Origin: Methanohalophilus portucalensis | GTDB lineage: Archaea; Halobacteriota; Methanosarcinia; Methanosarcinales; Methanosarcinaceae | DNA: 64,000 nt | Assembly (NCBI RefSeq): GCF_002761295.1 | Contig: NZ_CP017881.1 | Span: 862,780-926,779, forward strand | Reading direction: 5' to 3' | Part shown: positions 1 to 8,101 of the stretch, in pieces | Numbering within the stretch: the stretch's first letter is position 1 | Layout of the letters: each line of letters starts with the position of its first letter | Position numbers and translations under genes: made by a program | Notes under the pieces: model-generated | Seen by the model: only the letters and a program-made list of their open reading frames with translations | What the model was told of the DNA's origin: nothing | Databases searched by the model: none

Positions 1-90
1 CAGAGTACAGTACAATTTCCTGTCAGCCAATTTTTCGTCCACTTCAAATGTATTCCCGCATACCGGGCAGATTTTCTCGATCAAACGCAT
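1..90 (-). CDS. Small zinc-ribbon protein (partial, cut by window edge)
   Basis: The reverse strand encodes 30 residues from an ATG at 90 before the window ends. They begin MRLIEKICPVCG and continue to YCTL, so one CxxC knuckle is complete and a second Cys lies near the cut, as in short treble-clef or zinc-ribbon proteins. A purine-rich GGAGAGGG lies just upstream of the ATG and supports this start. The function cannot be named; the rest of the protein lies outside the window. Confidence 0.55.
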   Translation of the reverse strand, partial: MRLIEKICPVCGNTFEVDEKLADRKLYCTL

Positions 91-325
91 TTTAGACCCT
101 CTCCACCAATTAATTGTACGGATAGATCCGACAATCAAATAGAAAAGAAGGAATACAATTACTTAAAATTAACCGCATATTATAATATTGTGTGTATATA
201 CAGAATAGAACTCTTGTTTGAAGAATAATCCTGAGCCAAAAGTACCGGCAAAAGTTGATGCAGCCCGTTTAACAGATTCCGTCCCGGATATGAGATGTGC
301 GACATTGCAGGTTTTGCAGATATTT

Positions 326-613
326 TCATGTCGGGCAGAATACAGAAAACAGTACCTGTATGCAGACGTGAAAAGTTGTTGGATTTAGCCGGATAATGGC
401 AGCAAAAAAGAAAAGATGGGAGATACATGCAGCCCCGAACCTACCGGAAAGTGCCGACAATTTATCCTGAATTTCTTTCTGTTTTTTAGTGTTAGCCGTT
501 CCAATTATTTTAAGGATATTGCCGGAATCCGTTCTGACATACTCCCATGGTTCAAGACCGCAGGCTTTCTCTACCTCTGCACCCTCATCACTCGCAAGAT
601 AGCATATGTACCT
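326..613 (-). pseudogene. Decayed coding remnant of unknown family
   Basis: A 95-codon reverse-strand frame reads protein-like over its first part, with segments such as YLASDEGAEVEKACGLEPWE and NTKKQKEIQDKLSAL. It has no ATG and no ribosome-binding site, and its upstream end seems shifted into another frame (LHFVEGTY is readable there). Composition becomes non-coding towards 326. I read it as a gene fragment with a lost 5' end and frameshift damage. I do not recognise the family. The rest of the 93-650 stretch holds nothing else I can support. Confidence 0.35.
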
Positions 614-659
614 TCAACGAAATGAAGCTTAATATACAAGCACAACAAAATTAACAGAT

Positions 660-867
660 ATGCAATACACAATCGTACTTACAGATGCACAAGAAGGTGG
701 ATACACAGCCACATTGCCTGGAACTTCCTGCTGCTATCAGTGAAGGCGATACTCGCCAAGCAGCCCTCGAGAATATAAAGGAGGCAATCCAGCTTGTGCT
801 TGAGGTCACCGAGGAGCAGGCCAGGGTACTTGGCGAAATCACAAAGGTTGATGTTGCAAGTGTCTGA
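660..867 (+). pseudogene. hicB: HicB-type antitoxin, frameshifted
   Basis: HicB antitoxins are small partially RNase H-like proteins that neutralise HicA toxins. From the ATG at 660 the frame reads MQYTIVLTDAQEGGYTATLP and then runs into a stop. One frame over, the text continues ISEGDTRQAALENIKEAIQL, the standard HicB core. Removing a single G at about 720-721 restores the continuous TLPELPAAISEGDT. The damage is therefore one inserted base. The 3' end overlaps hicA, the normal hicBA layout. Either the system is dead or the base is a sequencing error. Confidence 0.8.
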
Positions 868-1076
868 ATTACCGGTTATTTCCGGCCAGAAGGTAATCAA
901 AACTTTGGTTAAGATGGGATTTGTGGTTGTCAGGCAAAGGAGTAGTCATGTATTTTTACAACGCGGAGAGAATACTGTAACAGTACCTTTGCACAATCCA
1001 CTTAAAAAAAACTCTGAAAAGCATCCTCAAACAATCGGATGTTTCTCTCGAATTATTTGTTATGAACCTTAAGTAA
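851..1076 (+). pseudogene. hicA: HicA-type mRNA interferase toxin, frameshifted
   Basis: HicA toxins are about 60-80 residue double-stranded-RNA-binding mRNA interferases. From ATG 851 the frame reads ELPVISGQKVIKTLVKMGF and then RQRSSHVFLQ, with the conserved GSH-type catalytic His (here SSH) and TVPLHNPLKK. A run of eight A residues near 1006-1013 then shifts the frame. Read one base over, the normal tail TLKSILKQSDVSLELF follows and stops at 1076. Without correction the tail is aberrant. It overlaps the hicB stop. Both partners carry one indel each. Confidence 0.8.
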
Positions 1077-1247
1077 CAAATCATCTCACATAGATACAAT
1101 ACTTGTTTTTTCCTAAAAACATAATAGAGGATTCAGATTAACGTAACTCCTCCGAACTTCATAAACTCAAATTTTTAGTCACCACAGGATTAGAATTCCC
1201 AATTTTCCTCCGCTAACATCATGGTTGCTTCTAAAAGGCAGTGATAT

Positions 1248-1631
1248 TTAGTAATATACTACTCCCACATCATTGCCCTCCTTTTGTATAGTGGGATACT
1301 GGGCCTTTGGTATCATAACGGTTATGCGTGACCCACTCAGATAAATTTCCTCAATACTTGATCCATCTTTGAATAGAACTTCTATATTGTTGCCGGTAAT
1401 AGTGGCATTATCAACCCGGGTACCCCATTCCACCACAACGTTGATGGAGTCACCATTTATGTACAGATCGATGTTTTCCTCGTCATACTGGACGGTTTCC
1501 TTGATATTGTCCCCTTCTATTTCTACAACACCGGATTGGACTATAGATCGATTTGTGTTATCTGTACATCCACTGGTAAGTAGTATTGCAGAAAGGAAAA
1601 AAATAGCAACAATTGATTTTATGAATTTCAT
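1248..1631 (-). CDS. Small secreted lipoprotein, DUF3060-like beta repeat
   Basis: This 127-residue protein has a lipoprotein signal peptide: a short basic start (MKFIK), a hydrophobic segment and a lipobox LTSGC with Cys at about residue 22. The mature part is rich in short alternating segments (VEIEGDNI, LYINGDSINV, ATITGNNIEV, IYLSGSRITV). This is the pattern of a small right-handed beta structure like the DUF3060 family. It is likely anchored outside the cell membrane. No catalytic motif is visible and the role is unknown. It stands alone, downstream of the MBL-rhodanese gene on the same strand. Confidence 0.75.
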   Translation of the reverse strand: MKFIKSIVAIFFLSAILLTSGCTDNTNRSIVQSGVVEIEGDNIKETVQYDEENIDLYINGDSINVVVEWGTRVDNATITGNNIEVLFKDGSSIEEIYLSGSRITVMIPKAQYPTIQKEGNDVGVVYY

Positions 1632-1710
1632 TGTTACCTGTTAACCAATTCAATTATTTAACCATTTTCAGATACCGGTGCTAATCCACTCCCCTGTAAT
1701 CATAATAAAT

Positions 1711-3081
1711 TCATTTCACGATTTCATATCCCGCATTCTTCCATGCCGCCATGCTACCAAGGACATTATATATCTTTTTATATCCATTTCTTTTCAAAAT
1801 TGAAGCCGCTATATTGGAACGTCTTGCAGAACCACAATAGACAACTACCTGACATTTATCGGGCAGTTTGTCCAGGTTATTTTCCAGATTGCCCACGTAT
1901 ACATGTGTGGATCTTTTTATGTGTCCTGCTTCCCATTCATCCTGGCCGCGCACATCCAGGATAACCATCCTTTCATTTTCATCCAGTTTCTTTTTCAGGT
2001 CATGCACGGATATAAGATGGAACCCGTCGACAGGTAAAGCTTCCATATACCAGGCGGAAATTCCCCCTTCCAGGAAACCTTTGATATTATCATAACCCAA
2101 ACGTACCAGATATTGTACAGCTCTATCCAGCTGCTCTCTTTCTTCCATGACCAGAAGTATCGGTTTATCATAGGGCAGAACCCAGCCTGCAAAAGAAGGC
2201 AGACCTTCCAGCCATATGCTGTATGTATCCTTGATGTGGGCTCCGCCGAAGGAATGAGGCATACGTGTATCCACAACTACAGCTCCTTTTTCCATTTCTT
2301 CCCTGACTTCTTGTGGGGAAAGCATTTGGGGAATAGGCAGGCATTCCAGGATTGGTGGCCCCCTGAGATTGTATTCTTCCATTTTCCTGAAGTAAGGGGG
2401 ATACTCATGATGTTCTGCAAGTTTATGTTTTACAAACTCGTCCCTGTCAGTTTTCTGTAATACGGGGTTATGAATACGTTCCAGTCCCAGAGTGCTATGC
2501 TCTCTTTGCGAGATGGCACCACCGCAAACAGAACCGGCACCATGGGCGGGACAGAGTATTACTTCATCTCCTAGGGGTAATATTCTGTTAAAAATGCTGT
2601 CATATAGTTTTGATGCCATATGTGAAGTTTTGTCGGGCCCGTAAAGGTCTGTTCTTCCCACATCTCCCACAAACAATGTATCACCTGTAAATACCATTAC
2701 AGGAGCGTCATTTGAATCAAGGTCTGATAATACATATGAAATACTTTCATCTGTGTGGCCCGGTGTGTGCAGTGCTGTTAGTTGAAATGAACCGAATGTG
2801 AAAGTTTGTTTATCCTTTAAGGTATTGCCATATTCAAAATCCAGATTCATACCATGGTATATATCCGCATCTGTAAGGTATTTCAACTGTCGTGAACCGA
2901 CCACGTAATCTTCATTGCGATGTGTTTCAAAAATATATTTTATATTCATTCCATTATTACGTGCCAGGTCCACATAAATCTGGCAATCCCTGCGCGGATC
3001 GATCACAACAGCCTCATTCCCGGAACCCAGGAAATATGACAGATGTGCAATTCCTTCTGATTTTATACGCTCGAAAATCAT
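1711..3081 (-). CDS. Metallo-beta-lactamase fold protein fused to two rhodanese domains
   Basis: The 456-residue protein has an N-terminal MBL domain (about 1-240) and two rhodanese domains (about 265-350 and 360-455). MBL metal-site motifs include HTPGHTDES, GDTLFVGDVGRTD and PAHGAGSVCGG, as in the ETHE1/persulfide dioxygenase group. The first motif, normally THxHADH, is THRNEDY at residues 53-59. The first rhodanese lacks an active-site Cys (VDTRMPHSFGG, then ILLV), while the second has YCGSARRS with the catalytic Cys. Family knowledge suggests handling of persulfide or polysulfide sulfur in the cytoplasm. The altered metal motif argues for a different chemistry from canonical ETHE1. It is probably the last gene of an operon with the GTPase, cupin and small membrane protein. 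Confidence 0.85.
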   Translation of the reverse strand: MIFERIKSEGIAHLSYFLGSGNEAVVIDPRRDCQIYVDLARNNGMNIKYIFETHRNEDYVVGSRQLKYLTDADIYHGMNLDFEYGNTLKDKQTFTFGSFQLTALHTPGHTDESISYVLSDLDSNDAPVMVFTGDTLFVGDVGRTDLYGPDKTSHMASKLYDSIFNRILPLGDEVILCPAHGAGSVCGGAISQREHSTLGLERIHNPVLQKTDRDEFVKHKLAEHHEYPPYFRKMEEYNLRGPPILECLPIPQMLSPQEVREEMEKGAVVVDTRMPHSFGGAHIKDTYSIWLEGLPSFAGWVLPYDKPILLVMEEREQLDRAVQYLVRLGYDNIKGFLEGGISAWYMEALPVDGFHLISVHDLKKKLDENERMVILDVRGQDEWEAGHIKRSTHVYVGNLENNLDKLPDKCQVVVYCGSARRSNIAASILKRNGYKKIYNVLGSMAAWKNAGYEIVK

Positions 3082-3115
3082 GTTCTCCCCACCTTTTATA
3101 ATGACTTTTTTGTGA

Positions 3116-3718
3116 TTATGATATATCGTTATTTACCAATCGATCCATGAAATATTTAAATCCTTCATCAGGTTTATGTGCAGAAATTCCCAGTATATTT
3201 GAATCAGGGTTGGCATTACGGAGAAAATCTTTTACATCTCTGATATTTTCATCTTTTGCAGATTCTGTTTTGTTCAAACAGATGATATCGGCCTCTTTGA
3301 TCCTGTCAATGGCAAATTTTGGTAATTTACTAATATCAGTGATGAAAGTTTTCGGATCTACAAGATTTACAACAGGAGCAAAAGACATATCCGGAATATT
3401 CATCGGTTCCAGACTTGCTTTTATCTGGGACGAGGATGCACTTGATAGAAGTTCGATTATCACAAAATCAGGATTTGATTCACTGGTTGCATTTTTTAAA
3501 GTGCTTTCCAGATTGAACCTGAGACTGCAGGGAACACAGGCGTTAATCACTTCTTTTGTGATTATATTTGTATTTTCGATACCACTATAAATGATTTTTC
3601 CTTCCTCGGTAAATATTATTACAACTTTTTTCCCCTCCTCTGAAAGACTTTTTGCAATTTCCTTTATTGTGGTCGTTTTCCCGCTTCCTGGAAACCCATT
3701 TATGATCATTATCTTCAT
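3116..3718 (-). CDS. CobW/HypB-like P-loop GTPase (short form)
   Basis: The 200-residue GTPase has Walker A GFPGSGKTT at residues 8-16, a Walker B-like IIELLSSAS, an NKTE base-recognition motif and a CobW-type cysteine motif ACVPCSLRF (CxxC, about residues 61-69). In CobW/COG0523 proteins that motif binds the metal cargo. The usual C-terminal CobW domain and His-rich tail are missing, so this is the bare GTPase domain. It probably loads or guards a metal for a partner enzyme; the adjacent MBL and cupin proteins are candidate clients, which is inference only. It lies 34 bases upstream of the MBL-rhodanese gene. Confidence 0.75.
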   Translation of the reverse strand: MKIMIINGFPGSGKTTTIKEIAKSLSEEGKKVVIIFTEEGKIIYSGIENTNIITKEVINACVPCSLRFNLESTLKNATSESNPDFVIIELLSSASSSQIKASLEPMNIPDMSFAPVVNLVDPKTFITDISKLPKFAIDRIKEADIICLNKTESAKDENIRDVKDFLRNANPDSNILGISAHKPDEGFKYFMDRLVNNDIS

Positions 3719-3752
3719 ACAACCCCGACTCCCTTTAACTAATACAATTGGT

Positions 3753-4064
3753 TTACTTAGTCAGGCACAGAAGTACCGCGAGGTCTTCTTGGGCTTGAAG
3801 GGAGTGAGGTGCATTTGCAGGCATGAAAATGAATGTACCTTCTTTCATTTCGATTTCATTTCCATATAAATGGAAGACACCCTTTCCTTTCAGGACTTGA
3901 ACCACACCTGTTTTTGTGGATGTATGTTCATCAATATCCGTCCCACCTGCAAGACACATCAGTGTGTAATTATAGGTGTCTGATTTTGCCAGTACTGTAC
4001 TGAATATCCCCTCTGTAGGGAATTGCATCAATTCATTCAAATCTTTTGAAAATCCTTTGTCCAT
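3753..4064 (-). CDS. Cupin-domain protein
   Basis: About 103 residues form a single conserved small beta-barrel. Cupin motif 1 reads GGTDIDEHTSTKTGVVQVLK and motif 2 ends PANAPHSLQ. One metal-ligand His and Glu set is partly retained. I start it at MDKGFSKD (4064) because GAGGTGG sits seven bases upstream; a start 21 bases further out has no such site. Single-domain cupins bind a metal or small ligand and the substrate cannot be told here. It lies in the operon with the CobW-like GTPase and MBL-rhodanese protein. Confidence 0.75.
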   Translation of the reverse strand: MDKGFSKDLNELMQFPTEGIFSTVLAKSDTYNYTLMCLAGGTDIDEHTSTKTGVVQVLKGKGVFHLYGNEIEMKEGTFIFMPANAPHSLQAQEDLAVLLCLTK

Positions 4065-4125
4065 TGTTCCACCTCTTATTGTCACAATTTATATTTTAGG
4101 TAATTGCAAACTTTTTTTTGTAGTT

Positions 4126-4245
4126 TTATTTATTTTTCCCGAGGTGCCATTTGATCAATAAACCGATACCTATTATAATCAGGACAAATACAAACATACC
4201 CACCACAGTATGGTAACCATAACCATAGTACCCAAATTCGTTCAT
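4126..4245 (-). CDS. Small single-span membrane protein, 39 residues
   Basis: A short reverse-strand gene starts at an ATG at 4245 behind a strong GGGGGA ribosome-binding site and ends in TAA. It reads MNEFGYYGYGYHTVVG, then one hydrophobic helix (about residues 17-34), then a basic tail (KWHLGKNK). The Tyr/Gly-rich head, single helix and positive-inside tail are typical of small membrane proteins. It precedes the cupin gene and is probably first in that operon. The function is unknown. Confidence 0.65.
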   Translation of the reverse strand: MNEFGYYGYGYHTVVGMFVFVLIIIGIGLLIKWHLGKNK

Positions 4246-4369
4246 TTAGTTCCCCCTGCAATAATATATTAAATATACTCTGACAACATGTATTAATTTT
4301 GCCTTAATGTCTATGATAGCTATGCGGGTTTTGTGGATATTATCTAAAAATGAGTAAAAGGTCAAAACA

Positions 4370-4510
4370 ATGACAGACGATATAATGAAGTCTATGTTGG
4401 ATAAAATGGCAAAGGATGGTTTGTTAAAATACAATCCTGAAACGGATACCTACGAAGTAACTGAACTTGGCAATCAGGTCTTTAACAATAAGGAAGAATC
4501 TTCTCCCTGA
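4370..4510 (+). CDS. Small winged-helix-like protein, 46 residues
   Basis: The forward ATG at 4370 opens 46 codons: MTDDIMKSMLDKMAKDGLLK, then YNPETDTYEVTELGNQVF and an acidic tail. The LDKMAKDGLL/beta-wing/TELG pattern resembles the last helix and wing of PadR or MarR winged-helix proteins. It may be a minimal DNA-binding protein or a remnant of one. An AAGGTC lies eight bases upstream. It is transcribed divergently from the cupin/GTPase operon, so a regulatory link is possible but unproven. Confidence 0.5.
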   Translation: MTDDIMKSMLDKMAKDGLLKYNPETDTYEVTELGNQVFNNKEESSP

Positions 4511-4777
4511 AATAAATAGAAAGTATATTTATAAAATTAAACTGTAGCCTCTTCTTTAAGACCCAACAAATATATATTTAGTTGTACCTATTATTATCTG
4601 GAAGGGAATCACAAATCGGGGAGTTGTGAATTTCTGCATCGGCATTCAGTCATCCATTGTTATTATAAAGACAGGTGTTGGGTTTATCCCTGATTTCAAA
4701 TATAGTAGATTGATTTACTGGTTGACTTAACTCATGCCGATTGTGAATCCTATCTGATCAGTAATGGGGTATTATAC

Positions 4778-5119
4778 ATGGAAAAGATAAAGAAGATGGG
4801 TCTTTTAGGCGCAACTGCATTGATTGGTGCAGGATTGGCAGCTATGTCCGAAGAGCGAATAAGGGAATTTGTAAAGACAAGGGTCAAGGAAGGTGCCATC
4901 AGCAAGGACGAAGGGAAGGTACTTGTTGAGGACCTTGTTAGCGAGACCAGGAAACAGAGGTGGAACTTGGAAAAGAATGTAGTAGAAAGGCTCCACAACA
5001 CGCTTCAGACAGCCGATAAGGAACTTGCGGATTATGCGGATTCTATCGATGAAATGAAAATTCGGGAACTTGAGGGGGAACTTGAAAAAATGAAAAGCCT
5101 GAGAAAAGGCGATAAATAA
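4778..5119 (+). CDS. Phasin-like coiled-coil protein
   Basis: The 113-residue protein has a short hydrophobic N-terminus (LLGATALIGAGLAAM), followed by SEERIREFVKTRVKEGAISK with KDEGKVLVEDLV and a long charged amphipathic helix to the end. This layout matches the polyhydroxyalkanoate granule-associated (phasin-like) superfamily, in which a short helix and EGxxSxxEG turn precede a coiled coil. Methanogens generally lack PHA synthesis, so a surface or membrane-associated structural role is more likely. The gene is monocistronic, with about 260 bases of A/T-rich leader region upstream in which I see no gene. Confidence 0.55.
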   Translation: MEKIKKMGLLGATALIGAGLAAMSEERIREFVKTRVKEGAISKDEGKVLVEDLVSETRKQRWNLEKNVVERLHNTLQTADKELADYADSIDEMKIRELEGELEKMKSLRKGDK

Positions 5120-5244
5120 CAGATATATTGAATGATTTGATTATTCACCATTTTACTGGTGAATAAATTATTTTCTTTTCTTTTAATGCGACTGTTTCTC
5201 TTGCGTTCTATATTTTATATATTCCTTCTGCAATCATTTTTAAC

Positions 5245-5482
5245 TTATAATCTGATGTTTGAATCCAGGATTGGAATTTTGATATGCAATTCTGTACCTT
5301 TTCCTTCACACTTACTTGCAGTCATATGTACCCGGGGTGCTTATGCTACTGTCTTGAAATATAAAGGCCAACTCCGGTTCCCCTGATTTTCGTTTGTGAA
5401 GCGTCAAACTGGTAAATGCGCTGTAAACGTTTATCGATCATTCTTCAGGGATACCGATTCCTGAATCGTGGATACCGGTGTT
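5245..5482 (-). pseudogene. Decayed histidine kinase, C-terminal ATPase domain
   Basis: Reading the reverse strand through several frames recovers the ATP-binding domain of a sensor histidine kinase. The G1 box HDSGIGIPEE is followed by RIYQFDASQTKIRGTGVGLY with ISRQ (the F and G2 boxes). EGKGTELHIKIP and a proper stop at 5245 complete the domain. At least two frameshifts and an in-frame stop separate the pieces. Upstream (to about 5590) the phosphoacceptor part is no longer readable. This explains the long gap between 5120 and 5598. It is gene decay, not a functional kinase. Confidence 0.7.
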
Positions 5483-5598
5483 TCTTCATAAAATAAGATA
5501 TCAGGTAACTTTGGTTGTTTGATATAAAGAAGTCTGGCAATAATAATTTCTGTTGATAATGTCTTTTGAAGCGGTCAATTACTGTTTAAACATCTTAT

Positions 5599-6243
5599 TC
5601 AGTCGGGTTCTTCATTTAGACAATCCTGTATCCAGTATCCAATTTCCCTTTTTTGCAAAAACGTGGTCATTTGTTCTGTTCCCAGGCCATTTGGAATAAT
5701 TTGTCTGATAAATCCTTCCTGTTCTGTATGAATCAGAAATCTTCGATAGGCTCCTATTGGTTCATCCCTGGCACCAAAAAAAGCTACAACCCGTATTTCC
5801 AGTTTATGGATTTGATCACTTTCTGAATTCTCTAATTTTTGCAACAATGAGTCAAATCTACCCAGGCAGATCAAATCCCCCGGATACAGGGGTCTTTCCT
5901 GAATACTCTTTATGTGTGTGATCTGGCCGGTTTGGGTCTCTGTAGTGAATTGTTCGTAATCAGTAATTTTCTTTTTGTAGGTACTCCCTTTTTCTCCGTA
6001 CCCAACCACGAATACACATGTCACATTCAGTATCTTCTCACTCATATTGGTAAGCAAGCAAAGTGAATTTGCCCGGCTTCCAGGAGATTGCTGTATAAGT
6101 ATCCTGGGATGATTGCGGTTACTGTAATCCCTGTACAAAAGATGTGCATAGAAGCCCCATATTCCTACTGTGATAATACTGACAATAGAGGTGATTGTAG
6201 CAGTATTTTCACTAATCCAATAGAAAAGTTGTTCGCCAACCAT
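5599..6243 (-). CDS. Membrane-anchored protein of unknown function
   Basis: The 214-residue protein has one N-terminal transmembrane segment (about residues 12-36) followed by RDYSNRNHPRILIQQSPGS and a soluble, mostly beta domain with no recognised catalytic motif. Proteins of this layout, with a short membrane anchor and a beta sandwich on the inner face, are scattered through prokaryotes without known function. It lies on the same strand as the decayed kinase just downstream, so the two may once have been co-transcribed. It is divergent from the NnrU-like gene across a region with an inverted repeat. Confidence 0.6.
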   Translation of the reverse strand: MVGEQLFYWISENTATITSIVSIITVGIWGFYAHLLYRDYSNRNHPRILIQQSPGSRANSLCLLTNMSEKILNVTCVFVVGYGEKGSTYKKKITDYEQFTTETQTGQITHIKSIQERPLYPGDLICLGRFDSLLQKLENSESDQIHKLEIRVVAFFGARDEPIGAYRRFLIHTEQEGFIRQIIPNGLGTEQMTTFLQKREIGYWIQDCLNEEPD

Positions 6244-6317
6244 ACTTATTTAATGTGGTATGTGCTGACTGATAAATTGATTTGTTATGAACTAAGGCTA
6301 AATTAATATATTTTTGT

Positions 6318-6333
6318 CATGTATAAGTACATG
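6318..6333. promoter_or_regulatory. Inverted repeat in divergent promoter region
   Basis: CATGTA-TAAG-TACATG is a perfect 6-base inverted repeat with a 4-base spacer between the divergent genes at 6243 and 6496. It sits 75 bases upstream of the first and about 160 upstream of the second. The size and symmetry fit a dimeric regulator site; no regulator can be assigned. Confidence 0.35.
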
Positions 6334-6495
6334 TGGAAATGAATAGTAGTGGTGTCTCGCTGTCACTGCATTCAGAACAAAATAACAACATTTTAAGTAA
6401 CATTTAGCTAGTTGGTTTGCCCAAAGATACTACTGTTACCTGTCAGATTAAAAATAATAAATACGTTTCATTCAACAAAAAGGAGAGTGCTGGAA

Positions 6496-7095
6496 TTGGT
6501 TTCATCTACTATTATCCTTATATTTTGTCTTGTGGCATTTGCAGCCATTCACAGTTTTTTGGCCAGCCTGCCATTCAAACGCCGACTCATGCGGGTTCTG
6601 GGTTCCCGGGCAGAAACGCTGTATATGCCGGTGTATAGTCTTATTGCAATTATTACGATTTTGCCGCTTGTCTACCTGCTCTACACAAATCCGGGTCCCT
6701 TTTTATACATCGTACCTTCTCCATGGAGGTGGCTGATGGTAGGGGTACAGCTGGCTGCCGCCCTGGTTGCACCGAGGGCCTTGAGAGATGCTCCTCACAG
6801 GTTTAAGATTGGTGCCCAATTGGCCGGTCCCAATTCCAATAATTCTGAATCCCTGAATATCCAGGGTATTTACCGCTGGGTGAGGGATCCTTTCCTGCTG
6901 ACGGGATTGATTATCATCTGGTTTACTCCATTCATGACGGTAAACCTGCTTGTGATATACCTGCTGGCGAGCATATACCTTTACCTGGGGTCGCTGCACT
7001 GGGAAACCAGGCTGGTGGCACAGTTTGGTGAGGAATACAGGAAGTATCAACAACGGGTCCACAGGATAATTCCGGACAAAAGTGAATATTACTGA
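6496..7095 (+). CDS. NnrU/isoprenylcysteine methyltransferase-like membrane protein
   Basis: About 199 residues with five or six hydrophobic segments and the C-terminal signature of the NnrU/ICMT superfamily: GIYRWVRDPFLLTGLI, then a C-terminal ETRLVAQFGEEYRKYQQRV motif that binds S-adenosylmethionine in the methyltransferase members. I place the start at TTG 6496 because AAAAGGAGA lies 10 bases upstream. An earlier TTG at 6412 is in frame but has no ribosome-binding site. Substrate unknown. A strong hairpin follows the stop. Confidence 0.7.
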   Translation: MVSSTIILIFCLVAFAAIHSFLASLPFKRRLMRVLGSRAETLYMPVYSLIAIITILPLVYLLYTNPGPFLYIVPSPWRWLMVGVQLAAALVAPRALRDAPHRFKIGAQLAGPNSNNSESLNIQGIYRWVRDPFLLTGLIIIWFTPFMTVNLLVIYLLASIYLYLGSLHWETRLVAQFGEEYRKYQQRVHRIIPDKSEYY

Positions 7096-7117
7096 ATATC
7101 TATTTTAGCATAAATGC

Positions 7118-7143
7118 AGAGGAAGGGCAGGCACCTTTCCTCT
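7118..7143 (+). terminator. Hairpin between convergent genes
   Basis: AGAGGAAGGG, a six-base loop and CCTTTCCTCT form a near-perfect stem, followed on the forward strand by CTTCTTT. It lies between the convergent stops at 7095 and 7169 and could serve both genes. Confidence 0.45.
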
Positions 7144-7168
7144 CTTCTTTACATGTCTGAAATGGTCA

Positions 7169-7579
7169 TTATTTTCCCGGTTTCTGAGGCAGGTCTAAAT
7201 AGTTTTCAACTGCCCGGGAACCAAAGTAGAATACAACAACAATTCCTACAAGGTAGGTGAAATGAGAGATAATGGTTTTGGCTAACTCTGTATCCGATAC
7301 ACCAATATCTGTTAATGTAAGCAGTGATACAAGTGAAAAATAGACCACAATGAAAGAGCCTGTCATTGCTTTTCTGACCTCTCCTTTATCGAAGTCTGTG
7401 GATTTGGAAAGATGGTTAATCAACATCAGTGTTCCCAGGAAAGTTATTATTCCTGTACTGGCTACCGCCCAGCCGATATGGGCCGGCCTGATCGTCCCTA
7501 GATAAAGTACAAGGATATCAAGAAACCCTACGATTATAGCCATTATGAATGCTGTCTTGCGCTTGTTTTCTTCAGACAT
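7169..7579 (-). CDS. Four-helix integral membrane protein, unknown
   Basis: A 136-residue protein with four predicted transmembrane helices (about residues 9-29, 36-55, 71-91 and 103-124). The charged loop HLSKSTDFDKGEVRKAM lies between helices two and three. There are no Cys or His clusters and no motif I recognise. The tail (NYLDLPQKPGK) is short and polar. It resembles small uncharacterised membrane proteins that are common in Methanosarcinaceae. It is monocistronic. Confidence 0.6.
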   Translation of the reverse strand: MSEENKRKTAFIMAIIVGFLDILVLYLGTIRPAHIGWAVASTGIITFLGTLMLINHLSKSTDFDKGEVRKAMTGSFIVVYFSLVSLLTLTDIGVSDTELAKTIISHFTYLVGIVVVFYFGSRAVENYLDLPQKPGK

Positions 7580-8101
7580 TTCTATGTTCCTTTAAATTTT
7601 CAGAAATGCGATCATGAATAACAATGTTGTGTTTATTCAAAATAATAGTTTAATGTCCCTGTAATTATGAATTCGTTCAGGTGTGTATGCAATATTATTA
7701 CTGATTTTATGATGTATTTGTATGCATTTATGTACAATGCTTTAGCTAGATGCTTTTAATCATTATTAAGGTTAGAAATTCAAGCAAAACATGTATATAC
7801 GGCGAAAACCCATTCTTTATTGATGAGCGGGTAATTACCTTTTTTAGTACCCCCACTCCCCAGCCCGCTCATACCACCCCATTATTAAGCAGGCTGATTA
7901 ATACTGATGTAGTTGAGTATTACATTTATACTCTTTGTTTCGAAATGTTAAACCGGCTTTAAAATTTCATGCTTTGTATTATAAATATCGCTTAGATTAT
8001 TGTGTAAAATAAATCCTCTATTTACAGAATTCAATTGTAAAATTCTGAAAAGAAGAAAAAGGAGGGTTGATCCCTTTCCTGTGATCAATCACTAAAAAAC
8101 T
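7580..8101. other. Long A/T-rich gene-free stretch
   Basis: More than 500 bases without a supportable gene. A forward frame at about 7750-7962 has proline/threonine-rich text but no start signal or recognisable family. The segment nearest 8101 carries TTGATC and GATCAA half-sites beside GGAGGG/CCCTTTCC, a plausible transcription terminator for the reverse-strand gene ending at 8102. Confidence 0.3.

Noticed and set aside
416..625. Forward 69-codon open frame
   Set aside because: No ribosome-binding site and no protein character; the opposite strand carries the readable gene remnant here.
5245..5482. In-frame TAG after YISRQ in the kinase remnant as a possible pyrrolysine codon
   Set aside because: The same gene has at least two frameshifts, so the stop is ordinary decay.
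7750..7962. Forward open frame with Pro/Thr-rich text
   Set aside because: No start signal, no family resemblance, and composition follows the surrounding A/T-rich gap.
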